64,000 bases of DNA. It comes from Paraburkholderia acidicola. Lineage in GTDB: Bacteria > Pseudomonadota > Gammaproteobacteria > Burkholderiales > Burkholderiaceae. The position numbers were made by a program, and so were the translations under genes. Shown here piece after piece: positions 26,793 through 34,493 of this stretch. The notes under the pieces were generated by a model. It was not told the DNA's origin, did no database searches, and was given only the letters and a program-made list of their open reading frames with translations. Every line of letters starts with the position of its first letter. Position 1 is the stretch's first letter. The DNA lies in the NCBI RefSeq assembly GCF_002362315.1, contig NZ_MTZV01000004.1, positions 1,612,001 through 1,676,000 of the forward strand, read 5' to 3'.

Positions 26793-27485
26793 ATGGATAC
26801 TCAACAACAGCCAGGCTCATCCGCGGACAACAGCACTCGCCCCGTCCAGGTCTGGGACCTCCCAATACGCCTGTTCCACTGGCTAACTGTCCTGCTGGTA
26901 GCCGGCGCCTACATAACCGAGCGATTTAACTGGATCGACTGGCATGTGCGCATCGGCGAGACGTTATTCGCGCTCGTGTTGTTCCGGTTGTTGTGGGGTT
27001 GCTTCGGCAGCGAGACCGCGCGGTTTCGCAGTTTCGTCGCTTCACCTGCTGCCGCATGGGCTCATCTTCGCCATGTCTTTCGTCGCGAGGCGGATCTGCA
27101 GGTTGGCCACAACCCGGCTGGCGGCTGGATGGTGCTGCTGCTCCTCGCGTTGCTCTTCGTAGAAACGTTGAGCGGCATCTATGTCTATAACGAAGTCGCC
27201 GACGAGGGACCGCTGAGCGCATGGGTTCCCGCTTCCATCGCCAACGCGATTTCGACGGTTCACGCGATCGGATGGTACGTGTTGATTGCCGCAGTTGCGC
27301 TGCACGTTGGCGCAATCGTCCTTTACGCGGTCGCGAAGGGAAACAATCTGCTGCGCCCGATGCTGACCGGGCGCAAGCCGCTGCCGGCTTCGATCCGCGC
27401 GCCGCGACGAGCGCCGGTGTGGCGCGCGCTGGTGGCACTGGCCGCAGCGGCGATCGTGGTGACGTTGCTGGCAACGTACCTTTGA
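26793..27485 (+). CDS. Cytochrome b561-type membrane protein
   Basis: A 230-residue membrane protein with four central helices and a fifth near the C-terminus. It begins its core with VQVWDLPIRLFHWLTVLLVA and has His residues in helix 1 (FHW), the first loop (DWHVRIGE), helix 3-4 (ISTVHAIGWYV) and helix 4 (VALHVGAIVLYA), as in di-heme b561 (Ni,Fe-hydrogenase b-subunit-like) proteins. It probably moves electrons between quinone and a periplasmic acceptor; no partner gene is adjacent. The ATG at 26793 (MDTQQQPG) follows AGGTCAGGCG. It converges with the HisRS-like gene, leaving 30 bases between. Confidence 0.88.
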   Translation: MDTQQQPGSSADNSTRPVQVWDLPIRLFHWLTVLLVAGAYITERFNWIDWHVRIGETLFALVLFRLLWGCFGSETARFRSFVASPAAAWAHLRHVFRREADLQVGHNPAGGWMVLLLLALLFVETLSGIYVYNEVADEGPLSAWVPASIANAISTVHAIGWYVLIAAVALHVGAIVLYAVAKGNNLLRPMLTGRKPLPASIRAPRRAPVWRALVALAAAAIVVTLLATYL

Positions 27486-27515
27486 TCGCCACTGCGTCTC
27501 TACATGGAAGAAATA

Positions 27516-28170
27516 CTACGGCGACAGGCTATCGATTCCCTGCGCCGTCATCGCCAGCAATAGCCGTTCGGCACCGATGCCAAACCCGGCTCCCTCGCGA
27601 TACGCTCCGCCGCCCGCCACCTGCTGCTGGGCGCCGAGTTCCGTGCAGCGCATCTCGAACCCACGGCCGTCGAGATAGTAGCTAAGCCCTCTGCGAGCCG
27701 CGTCATCGACGACATACCGCAACCCCAGCGAATCGAAAAATCCCGCGGCGATGGCCTGACTGCGCACAGCCGCCTGTTGTGGATCAGGGCAAAGATATTC
27801 GAATCCCAGTTGCGAGAACTCACGGTAGCGGCCGGCTTGCGGCCGCTCGTATCGATAGCATCGCGCGATATAAAACAGCATGCGTTCCCGCCGACGCCCG
27901 AGCAATGCTTCGCACTGTTCCTGGAAGAGGGCGGTCGCTTCGGGAATCAGACAACACGGGCGCCCCTTCTTGTCGGGGAACGCCCACATCTGGCCGATGA
28001 TTTCACTGCCGCCGGCCTTCTCGATGAACGTGTCTTGCGACCACAGCGCGGGCACGATGGCCTCTTCGGCGCCTGCGTCAATGAAGATAGCTCCTGAAGC
28101 GACTTTCGAGCGTACGGATTTGCGCGGCTTCATTGCCGACGACGAAACGGGTTCCACGAATCATGGTCAT
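27516..28170 (-). CDS. Stand-alone HisRS-like catalytic core, needs one +1 frameshift
   Basis: From the ATG at 28170 (GGGAGTTCAGC upstream) the frame reads MTMIRGTRFVVGNEAAQIRT and on to FRSYLH, then stops at 28080-28078. One base forward, the +1 frame continues IDAGAEEAIVPALW and runs to 27516. Joined by a +1 shift at CTT-C the product is about 217 residues and aligns without gaps to class II histidyl-tRNA synthetase: motif 2 is CYRYERPQAGRYREFSQLGF, the histidine-binding region is RGLSYYLDGRGFE with GAQQQVAGGGAY, and motif 3 is GFGIGAERLLLAM. The anticodon-binding domain is missing, so tRNA charging is doubtful; a HisZ-like or other histidine-sensing role is possible. Upstream lies a histidine attenuator. 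The alternatives are a programmed frameshift, a pseudogene or a sequence error. The second frame alone could start at GTG 28157, but without a ribosome-binding site or motif 1. Confidence 0.7.
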
Positions 28171-28198
28171 GCTGAACTCCCTGTAGACAATAGACAAT

Positions 28199-28222
28199 AA
28201 AAAAGGGCGCCGTGGGCGCCCT
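28199..28222 (-). terminator. Attenuator terminator upstream of the HisRS-like gene
   Basis: On the minus strand, AGGGCGCC-cac-GGCGCCCT (28222-28204) is followed by a run of six T (28204-28199). It is a textbook intrinsic terminator but sits 29 bases before the HisRS-like start codon, so it must be conditional. Confidence 0.85.
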
Positions 28223-28349
28223 GGTCGTTGGTGCATGGAAGGGACTCGAGAGGTCCCGGGTTCCGTGCTATGGACGTAACGAACCACGGCGCAATGAGCT
28301 GCGGCCGTGATGATGGGATCTGATCGGGACGTTACGGAGTTCCATGCAC
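28223..28349 (-). promoter_or_regulatory. Histidine attenuator leader RNA
   Basis: The transcript encodes a leader peptide with three His codons and can fold in competing ways. The segment GCGCCGTGG (28292-28284), 15 bases past the last His codon, is perfectly complementary to CCACGGCGC (28215-28207), the loop and 3' arm of the terminator, so their pairing would be the antiterminator. The 5' segment GTGCATGGAA (28349-28340) can pair with TTCCATGCAC (28240-28231) just before the terminator, while CGTAACG (28336-28330) can pair with CGTTACG (28281-28275). A ribosome stalled at the His codons would leave the antiterminator arm free. The fold was worked out by hand. Confidence 0.7.
28268..28345 (-). 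CDS. Histidine leader peptide (25 codons)
   Basis: An ATG at 28345 opens a 25-codon frame beginning MELRNVPIRSHHHGRSSL and ending RP before a TAG. Three consecutive His codons (CAT CAT CAC, 28315-28307) stand in the middle. The peptide has no features of a stable protein, and its reading frame spans the antiterminator arm, so its translation is the likely regulatory act. The ribosome-binding site is weak (GAG, six bases before the ATG). Confidence 0.65.
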   Translation of the reverse strand: MELRNVPIRSHHHGRSSLRRGSLRP

Positions 28350-28521
28350 TCGATACTGGCATACAAACCAGGACTTGTGGGCCGATACCGACATACCGAC
28401 GATATCGGCCATGACGAAGAATTTCTGAAAGCGATGTCGATTCCCGGGATTTCCGTTCGTCGTAGTGGTAGAACCGCAGCACAATCTGCACGGTTCCCAC
28501 TACCCACTCAAGGAGAAGACG

Positions 28522-28959
28522 ATGCGTGTCATGGTGATGGTAAAAGCAAGCAGCGAATCGGAAGCCGGCAAGATGCCCAGCACGGAGCTGTTGACCGCGA
28601 TGGGCAACTTCAACGAAGAACTCGTCAAGGCGGGTGTGATGCAGGCGGGCGAGGGGCTGCACCCAAGCTCGCGCGGCAAGCGCGTGCAATTTTCGGGCAG
28701 CGGGCGGACTGTGGTCGACGGGCCGTTTGCGGAGACGAAGGAACTGGTCGCTGGTTTCTGGCTGTGGCAGGTCAAGTCGATGGAGGAAGCCGTCGAATGG
28801 GTCAAGCGTTGCCCGAACCCGATGGAAAGCGATTCCGAAATCGAAATTCGTCCGCTGTTCGAAGCCGCTGATTTCGGCGCCGAACTCACGCCCGAACTGC
28901 AGGCTCAGGAGCAGCGTCTGCGTGCCGAGGCGGAAAACGCGGCGAACAAGCCGCGTTGA
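28522..28959 (+). CDS. YCII/DGPF-domain protein
   Basis: A 145-residue protein with the YCII-related signature VVDGPFAETKELVAGFWLWQ and the N-terminal strand MRVMVMVKASSESEAGKMPS. Members of this family are small dimeric proteins, sometimes linked to ECF sigma factors; no sigma factor gene is adjacent here. The ATG at 28522 follows a strong AAGGAGA ribosome-binding site. It is divergent from the histidine attenuator, and the 176-base gap must carry both promoters. Function is unknown. Confidence 0.88.
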   Translation: MRVMVMVKASSESEAGKMPSTELLTAMGNFNEELVKAGVMQAGEGLHPSSRGKRVQFSGSGRTVVDGPFAETKELVAGFWLWQVKSMEEAVEWVKRCPNPMESDSEIEIRPLFEAADFGAELTPELQAQEQRLRAEAENAANKPR

Positions 28960-29013
28960 TGTCGAACGGACAGGCCGGCCGCGCGAATCGTCTCGCGCGC
29001 CGGCCGGTTGCCG

Positions 29014-29928
29014 CTACACCGGCGTATGCATGAACTCGTCGCCGGCCTGGCTCGGCAGCGTTTCGCGCGCCACATCGAGCCACGCGCGCGCGGCATGCGA
29101 CAGATAGCCATTGCGGCGCCAGCCGATCGCCATCTCCCATGGAATCTCCGGTTCGACGACCGGCAGACACGTGAACTGCACCGGATCGAGCCGCCGGCAA
29201 TACGGCGCCGGTAGCAGGGCGATGCCGACGCCAGCCTGCACGAGCGCCGCCATGAAATCCCAATGACCGCTACGACCCACGATGATCGGCGCAAAGCCGG
29301 CCGTGCGGCACGCATTCAGCACAACATCGTTGAGCGCGAGGCTTTCCCCGTAGAACACGAACGGCTCGGTGGCCAGATCTCCGAGCGGCACCTGCTGCGC
29401 GCCGTCCCAGCGCGAGCCGCGACGCGCGACGAGCCACAGTAGCTGGCGCGTCATTGGTAGCACGTCGAGTGCTTGCGGATCGACGGGCTGCAACACGCCG
29501 CCCAGTTCGAGTTCACCGGCGATCAACGCGGCTTCGATGCCGCGCGCACCCTGCTCGAAGAGTTTCAGTTCGACTTTCGGATAGCGCTGGCGGAACGCCG
29601 CGATGGTCGGCGTGAACAGCGAGCCGCCCATCGGCGGGATGCCGATGGTCAGCTGGCCGCGGCCGAGCTTGTCCAGATCGTCGAGTTCTGCCTGCAACTG
29701 TGCGTGCGCGGCCAGCACCTCCTGACCGCGCTGAAACACGATGCGCCCGGCATCGGTGAGCACCATCTGGCGGCCATCGCGCAGCAGCAGCGGCGAGCCG
29801 ATCTCATCTTCCAGCGACTTCACCATCTTGCTGATGGTCGGCTGCGTGACGAACATCTGCTCGGCCGCCACGGTGAAGCTCTGCTGACGAACGACTTCGA
29901 CGAAATAACGGAGCGCGCGCAGTTCCAT
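29014..29928 (-). CDS. LysR-type regulator, CidR-like
   Basis: A 304-residue LysR regulator: an N-terminal winged helix (MELRALRYFVEVVRQQSFTV, then QPTISKMVKSLEDEIGSPLL) and a periplasmic-binding-like effector domain (GQLTIGIPPMGGSLFTPTIA onwards). It is divergent from the cidA/cidB-type pair, the same arrangement as CidR in other bacteria, where it responds to acetate or pyruvate metabolism. Two T-N11-A boxes lie in the shared promoter region. The effector is inferred from context only. Confidence 0.9.
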   Translation of the reverse strand: MELRALRYFVEVVRQQSFTVAAEQMFVTQPTISKMVKSLEDEIGSPLLLRDGRQMVLTDAGRIVFQRGQEVLAAHAQLQAELDDLDKLGRGQLTIGIPPMGGSLFTPTIAAFRQRYPKVELKLFEQGARGIEAALIAGELELGGVLQPVDPQALDVLPMTRQLLWLVARRGSRWDGAQQVPLGDLATEPFVFYGESLALNDVVLNACRTAGFAPIIVGRSGHWDFMAALVQAGVGIALLPAPYCRRLDPVQFTCLPVVEPEIPWEMAIGWRRNGYLSHAARAWLDVARETLPSQAGDEFMHTPV

Positions 29929-29953
29929 GGCTGAAGGCCCTCGGTGCAGGAGA

Positions 29954-29990
29954 ATTCCAATTCGGAATGATGTGGATGATTCTAAGTCAT
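29954..29990. promoter_or_regulatory. Paired LysR boxes between lysR and cidA
   Basis: ATTCCAATTCGGAAT (29954-29968) and ATGATTCTAAGTCAT (29976-29990) are both dyads with the T-N11-A core of LysR sites. Their centres are 22 bp apart, about two helical turns, on the same DNA face. The first lies 26 bases upstream of the regulator start, suiting autorepression with activation of cidAB. Confidence 0.6.
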
Positions 29991-30048
29991 TATATTTATG
30001 GCGTGGTGCTCCCTATACTCGGTTACGTCAAAAAACTAAGGGTTTTCC

Positions 30049-30543
30049 ATGATCTCCCGCGCCTTTGCCCACTTGCCGCCGTTGTTGCGCGCCGTCGCGA
30101 ACAGCCGCGCTGCCGGCGTGCTGCAAATCGTCCGGATTGTGCGGATCGCGCGGATTGCGGTGCAAAGCGCTGCGCTGGCGGGCATCTGGCTCGCCGCCGA
30201 TTTCGTCGTGCGCATGCTCGACCTGCCGGTGCCCGGTGGTGTGGTCGGCCTCGTCGTCCTGCTCGCGCTGCTGTTCTGCGGCGGCGTGACGACACGCTGG
30301 GTCAAGGCTGGCGCCGACTGGCTGCTGTCCGACATGCTGCTGTTCTTTATCCCGGCTGCGGTCGCGGTCGTGCAGTACGGCGGTCTGTTTCGCGAGGATG
30401 GCTGGCGGCTGGCGCTGGTGGTCGTCGGTGGGACGCTGATGGTGATGTTCGCGGTCGCATTCGCCGTGGAACAGGCTGCGAAGATCGAGCGCCGTGTCGC
30501 GCTGCGGCGCGTGCGGCTGGCGCGCCATCTGGCGCGGGCCTGA
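30049..30543 (+). CDS. CidA/LrgA family holin-like membrane protein
   Basis: A 164-residue inner-membrane protein with four helices. The core LDLPVPGGVVGLVVLLALLF and ADWLLSDMLLFFIPAAVAVV is the CidA/LrgA signature. Such proteins act with a CidB/LrgB partner, either as holin-like regulators of lysis or as a pyruvate transporter. The N-terminus carries an unusual Arg/Ile repeat (QIVRIVRIARIAV) just before helix 1. The cidB-type gene follows after seven bases. Confidence 0.9.
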   Translation: MISRAFAHLPPLLRAVANSRAAGVLQIVRIVRIARIAVQSAALAGIWLAADFVVRMLDLPVPGGVVGLVVLLALLFCGGVTTRWVKAGADWLLSDMLLFFIPAAVAVVQYGGLFREDGWRLALVVVGGTLMVMFAVAFAVEQAAKIERRVALRRVRLARHLARA

Positions 30544-30550
30544 GACGACC

Positions 30551-31273
30551 ATGAGCGCGCTCTATACCTCCCTGTTCGCGGATGGCGCTTCACGCCTGAT
30601 CGCGGCCGGCTGTTTCGTCGTGACGATCGCGCTCTACTTCGTCTCGAAGGCGCTGTACGCGCGCTTCCGCTCGCCGTGGTTGACGCCGCTCGTTGCCGTG
30701 CCGGCCGTGCTGGCCGCGATTGTGCTGATCGCGCATATTCCGTATCCGGTGTACTTCCGCGACACGCGCTGCCTGATGTGGCTGCTCGGGCCCGCGACGG
30801 TCGCGTTTGCCGTGCCGATCTACGAATATCGCGAGCTGCTGAAGCGTCACTGGATCTCGCTCGCCGTTGGCGTGACGGTCGGCATCGTGGTCGCGGTCGG
30901 TGGGTCGCTGTTGCTGGCGAGACTGCTGCATCTGTCGCCGGAGCTACAGCGCAGCCTGATGACACGCTCGATCTCGACGCCGTTTGCGCTCGCCGTGTCC
31001 GACAAGATCCACGCGCCACGCGAGCTGACTGCGCTGTTCGTGATCGCGACCGGTATCGTCGGGATGCTGTTCGGCGAACTCGTGCTGGCGCTCGTGCCAC
31101 TGCGCACGCGGCTCGCGCGCGGCGCATTGTTCGGAGCGGCCGCGCATGGCGTCGGCACCGCGAAGGCGCGCGAGCTGGGCGGCGAGGAGGGTGTCGTCGC
31201 GAGCCTGACGATGATGATCGCTGGCGTCGTCATGGTACTGATCGCACCGCTGCTCGGCTTCCTGCCCGTCTAG
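30551..31273 (+). CDS. CidB/LrgB family membrane protein
   Basis: A 240-residue protein with about seven helices and the LrgB signatures YFRDTRCLMWLLGPATVAFA, SLMTRSISTPFALAVSDKI and LFGAAAHGVGTAKARELGGE. It is the partner of the preceding CidA/LrgA protein, either in a holin/antiholin-like pair or in pyruvate uptake. The ATG at 30551 was chosen because it begins the first membrane segment; an earlier in-frame ATG lies inside cidA. Confidence 0.92.
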   Translation: MSALYTSLFADGASRLIAAGCFVVTIALYFVSKALYARFRSPWLTPLVAVPAVLAAIVLIAHIPYPVYFRDTRCLMWLLGPATVAFAVPIYEYRELLKRHWISLAVGVTVGIVVAVGGSLLLARLLHLSPELQRSLMTRSISTPFALAVSDKIHAPRELTALFVIATGIVGMLFGELVLALVPLRTRLARGALFGAAAHGVGTAKARELGGEEGVVASLTMMIAGVVMVLIAPLLGFLPV

Positions 31274-31352
31274 CGGCTGTCGTAGCCAGAACCAGAAAAA
31301 CCAGAAAAAACCCACCCAACGCCGTCATCGCGATTTGCTACAATCGCGGTTC

Positions 31353-31466
31353 GCCTTCGAGGAGCGTTGCGACGGGTTCACCCCGCCAGGCTTGGAGGCT
31401 TTCAATCGGACGGCTTGAAGAGTGCACGTAGCGCTTCGCAAACCACCGCATCGAACGGCGCTCACG
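31353..31466 (+). promoter_or_regulatory. S-adenosylhomocysteine (SAH) riboswitch
   Basis: The leader carries the conserved SAH-riboswitch blocks in order: GAGGAGCGTTGCGACGG (from about 31359), CCGCCAGGCTTGGA (about 31383-31396) and AACGGCGCTCACG (about 31454-31466), with a variable hairpin between. SAH binding is known to turn on expression of recycling genes. It lies directly before ahcY. An extended -10 (TGCTACAAT, TACAAT at 31339-31344) places the transcription start just upstream. Confidence 0.92.
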
Positions 31467-31501
31467 TCAAATTTCTAGTCATTTTTAGAAAGGAGGGCGT
31501 G

Positions 31502-32923
31502 ATGAACGCCGCAGTCTACGATTCCGCAAGTACTCAAGATTTCTCCGTTGCCGACCTGTCGCTGGCCGACTGGGGCCGCAAGGAACTCAACATCGCCGAA
31601 ACGGAAATGCCGGGCCTCGTGCAGATCCGTGAGGAGTACAAGGTCCAGCAGCCGCTGAAGGGCGCACGTGTAGCCGGTTCGCTGCACATGACGATCCAGA
31701 CCGGTGTGCTGATCGAGACGCTGAAAGCGCTCGGTGCCGATGTCCGCTGGGCGTCGTGCAACATCTTCTCGACCCAGGACCACGCCGCTGCCGCAATCGC
31801 GAAGACCGGCACGCCGGTGTTCGCGTACAAGGGCGAATCGCTCGACGAATACTGGGAGTTCTCGCACCGCATCTTCGAATGGCCGAACGGCGAATTCGCC
31901 AACATGATCCTCGACGACGGCGGCGACGCCACGTTGCTGCTCATCCTGGGTTCGAAGGCTGAGAAGGACCGTTCGGTCATCTCCAAGCCGACCAACGAAG
32001 AAGAAGTCGCGCTGTACAAGTCGATCGCGAGCCACCTCGAAGCCGATCCGACCTGGTACTCGACGCGTCTCGCGCACATCAAGGGTGTTACCGAAGAAAC
32101 GACGACGGGCGTGCACCGCCTGTACCAGATGGAAAAGGAAGGGCGTCTGCCGTTCCCGGCCATCAACGTCAACGATTCGGTGACGAAGTCGAAGTTCGAC
32201 AACCTGTACGGTTGCCGCGAGTCGCTCGTCGACGGTATCAAGCGCGCGACCGATGTGATGATCGCAGGCAAGATCGCGGTTATCGCCGGTTACGGCGATG
32301 TGGGCAAGGGCTGTGCACAGTCGCTGCGTGGCCTCGGTGCGACGGTGTGGGTGACGGAAATCGATCCGATCTGCGCATTGCAGGCGGCGATGGAAGGCTA
32401 CCGCGTGGTCACGATGGAATACGCGGCCGACAAGGCCGACATCTTCGTCACGGCAACCGGCAACTTCCACGTGATCGGCCATGACCACCTGAAGGCGATG
32501 CGCAACAACGCGATTGTCTGCAACATCGGTCACTTCGATTCGGAAATCGACATCGCGTCGACGCGCCAGTACACGTGGGACAACATCAAGCCGCAAGTCG
32601 ACCACATCATCTTCCCGGACGGCAAGCGCGTGATCCTGCTCGCTGAAGGCCGCCTCGTGAACCTCGGCTGCGCAACGGGCCATCCTTCGTTCGTGATGTC
32701 GAATTCGTTCACGAACCAGACGCTCGCGCAGATCGAACTGTTCACGGAAGGCAACAAGTACGAGAACAAGGTGTACGTACTGCCGAAGCAGCTCGACGAG
32801 AAGGTGGCGCGTCTGCATCTGGCGCGCATCGGTGCGAACCTCACCGTGCTGTCCGACACGCAGGCCGGCTATATCGGTGTCGACAAGGACGGTCCGTTCA
32901 AGCCGAATCACTATCGTTACTAA
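31502..32923 (+). CDS. ahcY: Adenosylhomocysteinase (SAH hydrolase)
   Basis: A 473-residue enzyme that splits S-adenosylhomocysteine into adenosine and homocysteine, relieving product inhibition of methyltransferases. Signatures are SLHMTIQTGVLIETLKALGA, CNIFSTQDHAAAAI, the NAD-binding GYGDVGKGCAQSLRGLGA and the C-terminal active-site tail KPNHYRY. The ATG at 31502 follows AGGAGGGCGTG. It is controlled by the SAH riboswitch and followed by metF two genes on, linking the methyl cycle. Confidence 0.98.
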   Translation: MNAAVYDSASTQDFSVADLSLADWGRKELNIAETEMPGLVQIREEYKVQQPLKGARVAGSLHMTIQTGVLIETLKALGADVRWASCNIFSTQDHAAAAIAKTGTPVFAYKGESLDEYWEFSHRIFEWPNGEFANMILDDGGDATLLLILGSKAEKDRSVISKPTNEEEVALYKSIASHLEADPTWYSTRLAHIKGVTEETTTGVHRLYQMEKEGRLPFPAINVNDSVTKSKFDNLYGCRESLVDGIKRATDVMIAGKIAVIAGYGDVGKGCAQSLRGLGATVWVTEIDPICALQAAMEGYRVVTMEYAADKADIFVTATGNFHVIGHDHLKAMRNNAIVCNIGHFDSEIDIASTRQYTWDNIKPQVDHIIFPDGKRVILLAEGRLVNLGCATGHPSFVMSNSFTNQTLAQIELFTEGNKYENKVYVLPKQLDEKVARLHLARIGANLTVLSDTQAGYIGVDKDGPFKPNHYRY

Positions 32924-32945
32924 TAGCGCTACGACATCGTGATGG

Positions 32946-32975
32946 CGCCCGCGGCGGGCAATCAGGCCGCGGGCG
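32946..32975 (+). terminator. GC-rich hairpin after ahcY
   Basis: CGCCCGCGGC (32946-32955) pairs perfectly with GCCGCGGGCG (32966-32975) around a 10-base loop. There is no T-run, so it may be an mRNA-stabilising hairpin or partial terminator before the holin-family gene. Confidence 0.45.
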
Positions 32976-33073
32976 TCGCACGACGCTGCAGACAGGGCGG
33001 CCGGTATCGTGCAACTCACACGGTATCCGGCCGCTTCGCTCAATCCGGACTTCGCGCTTCCAAGGAGCTTGAC

Positions 33074-33427
33074 ATGACCGTACTGCTGACCTGGCTCATC
33101 AACGCGCTCGCGCTGCTGATCATTACGTACCTCGTACCGTCGATCCACATCAAGAGTTTCGGCACCGCGCTGATCGTCGCCGTGGTGCTCGGGCTGATCA
33201 ACACGGTACTGCGGCCGATCCTGATCCTGCTGACGCTCCCGGTCACCATCGTCACGCTCGGTCTCTTCATCCTCGTCGTCAATGCGCTGTGCTTCTGGTT
33301 GTGCGCATCGCTGCTGAAGGGTTTCGAGGTGTCGGGCTTCTGGTCCGCGTTCTTCGGCTCGATCCTGTACAGCATCGTGTCGTGGCTGCTGTCCGCGCTG
33401 ATTTTCGGCAATCGTTCGCTGATCTGA
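33074..33427 (+). CDS. Phage-holin-family (YvlD-like) membrane protein
   Basis: A 117-residue protein with about four hydrophobic helices (LLTWLINALALLIITYLVPS, TALIVAVVLGLINTVLRPIL and so on), matching the holin-4/YvlD membrane family. It sits between ahcY and metF, an order I recall from Burkholderia genomes, so it is a chromosomal gene and not a prophage remnant. AAGGAGC precedes the ATG. Function is unknown. Confidence 0.85.
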   Translation: MTVLLTWLINALALLIITYLVPSIHIKSFGTALIVAVVLGLINTVLRPILILLTLPVTIVTLGLFILVVNALCFWLCASLLKGFEVSGFWSAFFGSILYSIVSWLLSALIFGNRSLI

Positions 33428-33461
33428 CGCACGCCGCTCCTTTCGCCTGGCATCCACATCC

Positions 33462-34292
33462 ATGAATCCGATAGAACTGTCATTCGAATTCTTCCCGCCG
33501 AAGACGCAGGAAGGTGTCGACAAGCTGCGTCTGACGTGCGTGCAGCTCGCGGCGCTCAAGCCGAAGTTCGTGTCCGTCACGTTCGGCGCCGGCGGCTCGA
33601 CGCAGCAGGGCACGCTCGATACCGTCGTCGATATCGCGAAGGAAGGTCTCGAGGCGGCGCCGCATCTGTCGTGCATCGGCTCGTCGCGCGAGAACCTGCG
33701 CGCCATTCTCAACGAGTACCGCTCGCACGGCATTCGCCATATCGTCGCGCTGCGCGGCGACCTGCCGTCCGGTATGGGCGAAGTCGGTGAACTGCGCTAT
33801 GCGTCGGAACTGGTGAGCTTCATCCGCTCCGAGTTCGGCGACTGGTTCTTCATCGAAGTGGCGGGTTATCCCGAGTACCATCCGCAGTCGCGTTCGCCGC
33901 GTCACGATCTGGAAAATTTCGCGCGCAAGGTCAAGGCCGGCGCGAACTCGGCGATCACGCAGTACTTCTTCAACCCGGATGCGTACTTCCGCTTCATCGA
34001 CGATGCGCGCAAGCTCGGCGTCGATGTGCCGATCGTGCCGGGCATCATGCCGATCACGAATTTTTCGCAACTGATGCGCTTCTCCGAAATGTGCGGTGCC
34101 GAAGTGCCGCGCTGGATCGCACGGCAGCTCGAGAGTTTCGGCGACGATCGCGATGCGATCAGGGCGTTCGGACTCGACGTCGTGACGAACCTGTGTCGGC
34201 GGTTGATCGACGGGGGTGCGCCGGGCCTGCATTTCTACACGCTGAACGGCGCGGCCGCGACAAAATCGATCTGCGAACGGCTGGGTACCTGA
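33462..34292 (+). CDS. metF: 5,10-methylenetetrahydrofolate reductase
   Basis: A 276-residue TIM-barrel flavoprotein that makes 5-methyl-THF for methionine synthesis. Family motifs are LSFEFFPPKTQEGVDKL, FVSVTFGAGGSTQQGT, ALRGDLPSGMGE and VPIVPGIMPITNF. It completes the methyl-cycle pair with ahcY. No ribosome-binding site is obvious; the ATG matches the family start. Confidence 0.97.
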   Translation: MNPIELSFEFFPPKTQEGVDKLRLTCVQLAALKPKFVSVTFGAGGSTQQGTLDTVVDIAKEGLEAAPHLSCIGSSRENLRAILNEYRSHGIRHIVALRGDLPSGMGEVGELRYASELVSFIRSEFGDWFFIEVAGYPEYHPQSRSPRHDLENFARKVKAGANSAITQYFFNPDAYFRFIDDARKLGVDVPIVPGIMPITNFSQLMRFSEMCGAEVPRWIARQLESFGDDRDAIRAFGLDVVTNLCRRLIDGGAPGLHFYTLNGAAATKSICERLGT

Positions 34293-34297
34293 GTAAC

Positions 34298-34317
34298 GGC
34301 CGGGCGTGTGCCCGGCC
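34298..34317 (+). terminator. Hairpin after metF
   Basis: GGCCGGGC-gtgt-GCCCGGCC, an 8-bp stem with a 4-base loop beginning six bases after the metF stop. A T-run is lacking, so termination strength is uncertain. The rest of the 201-base gap to dppA holds no gene. Confidence 0.55.
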
Positions 34318-34493
34318 AGGCGCCATTATCTATCCCAAAATCGCGCGCCCCGACCCACAAAACCTCCGCAGACACCCGCCACACCGCGCTCGCGCCGTGC
34401 CGCGCGGCGAATTTAGTCCGCTTGTGGCGTCCCGTAAAGCTCAGTAATATCGCGCTACGCTGGCTTTGGCCGGCGCCGAAACCTGGAGGAAAC

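Noticed and set aside
33074..33427. A prophage fragment because of the 'holin' family name
   Set aside because: The gene sits between ahcY and metF and has no phage neighbours; the family contains ordinary membrane proteins.
31475..33733. A 752-codon open frame on the minus strand
   Set aside because: It lies wholly antisense to ahcY, the holin-family gene and metF. Such frames arise from GC-rich codon bias, and it has no protein-family pattern.
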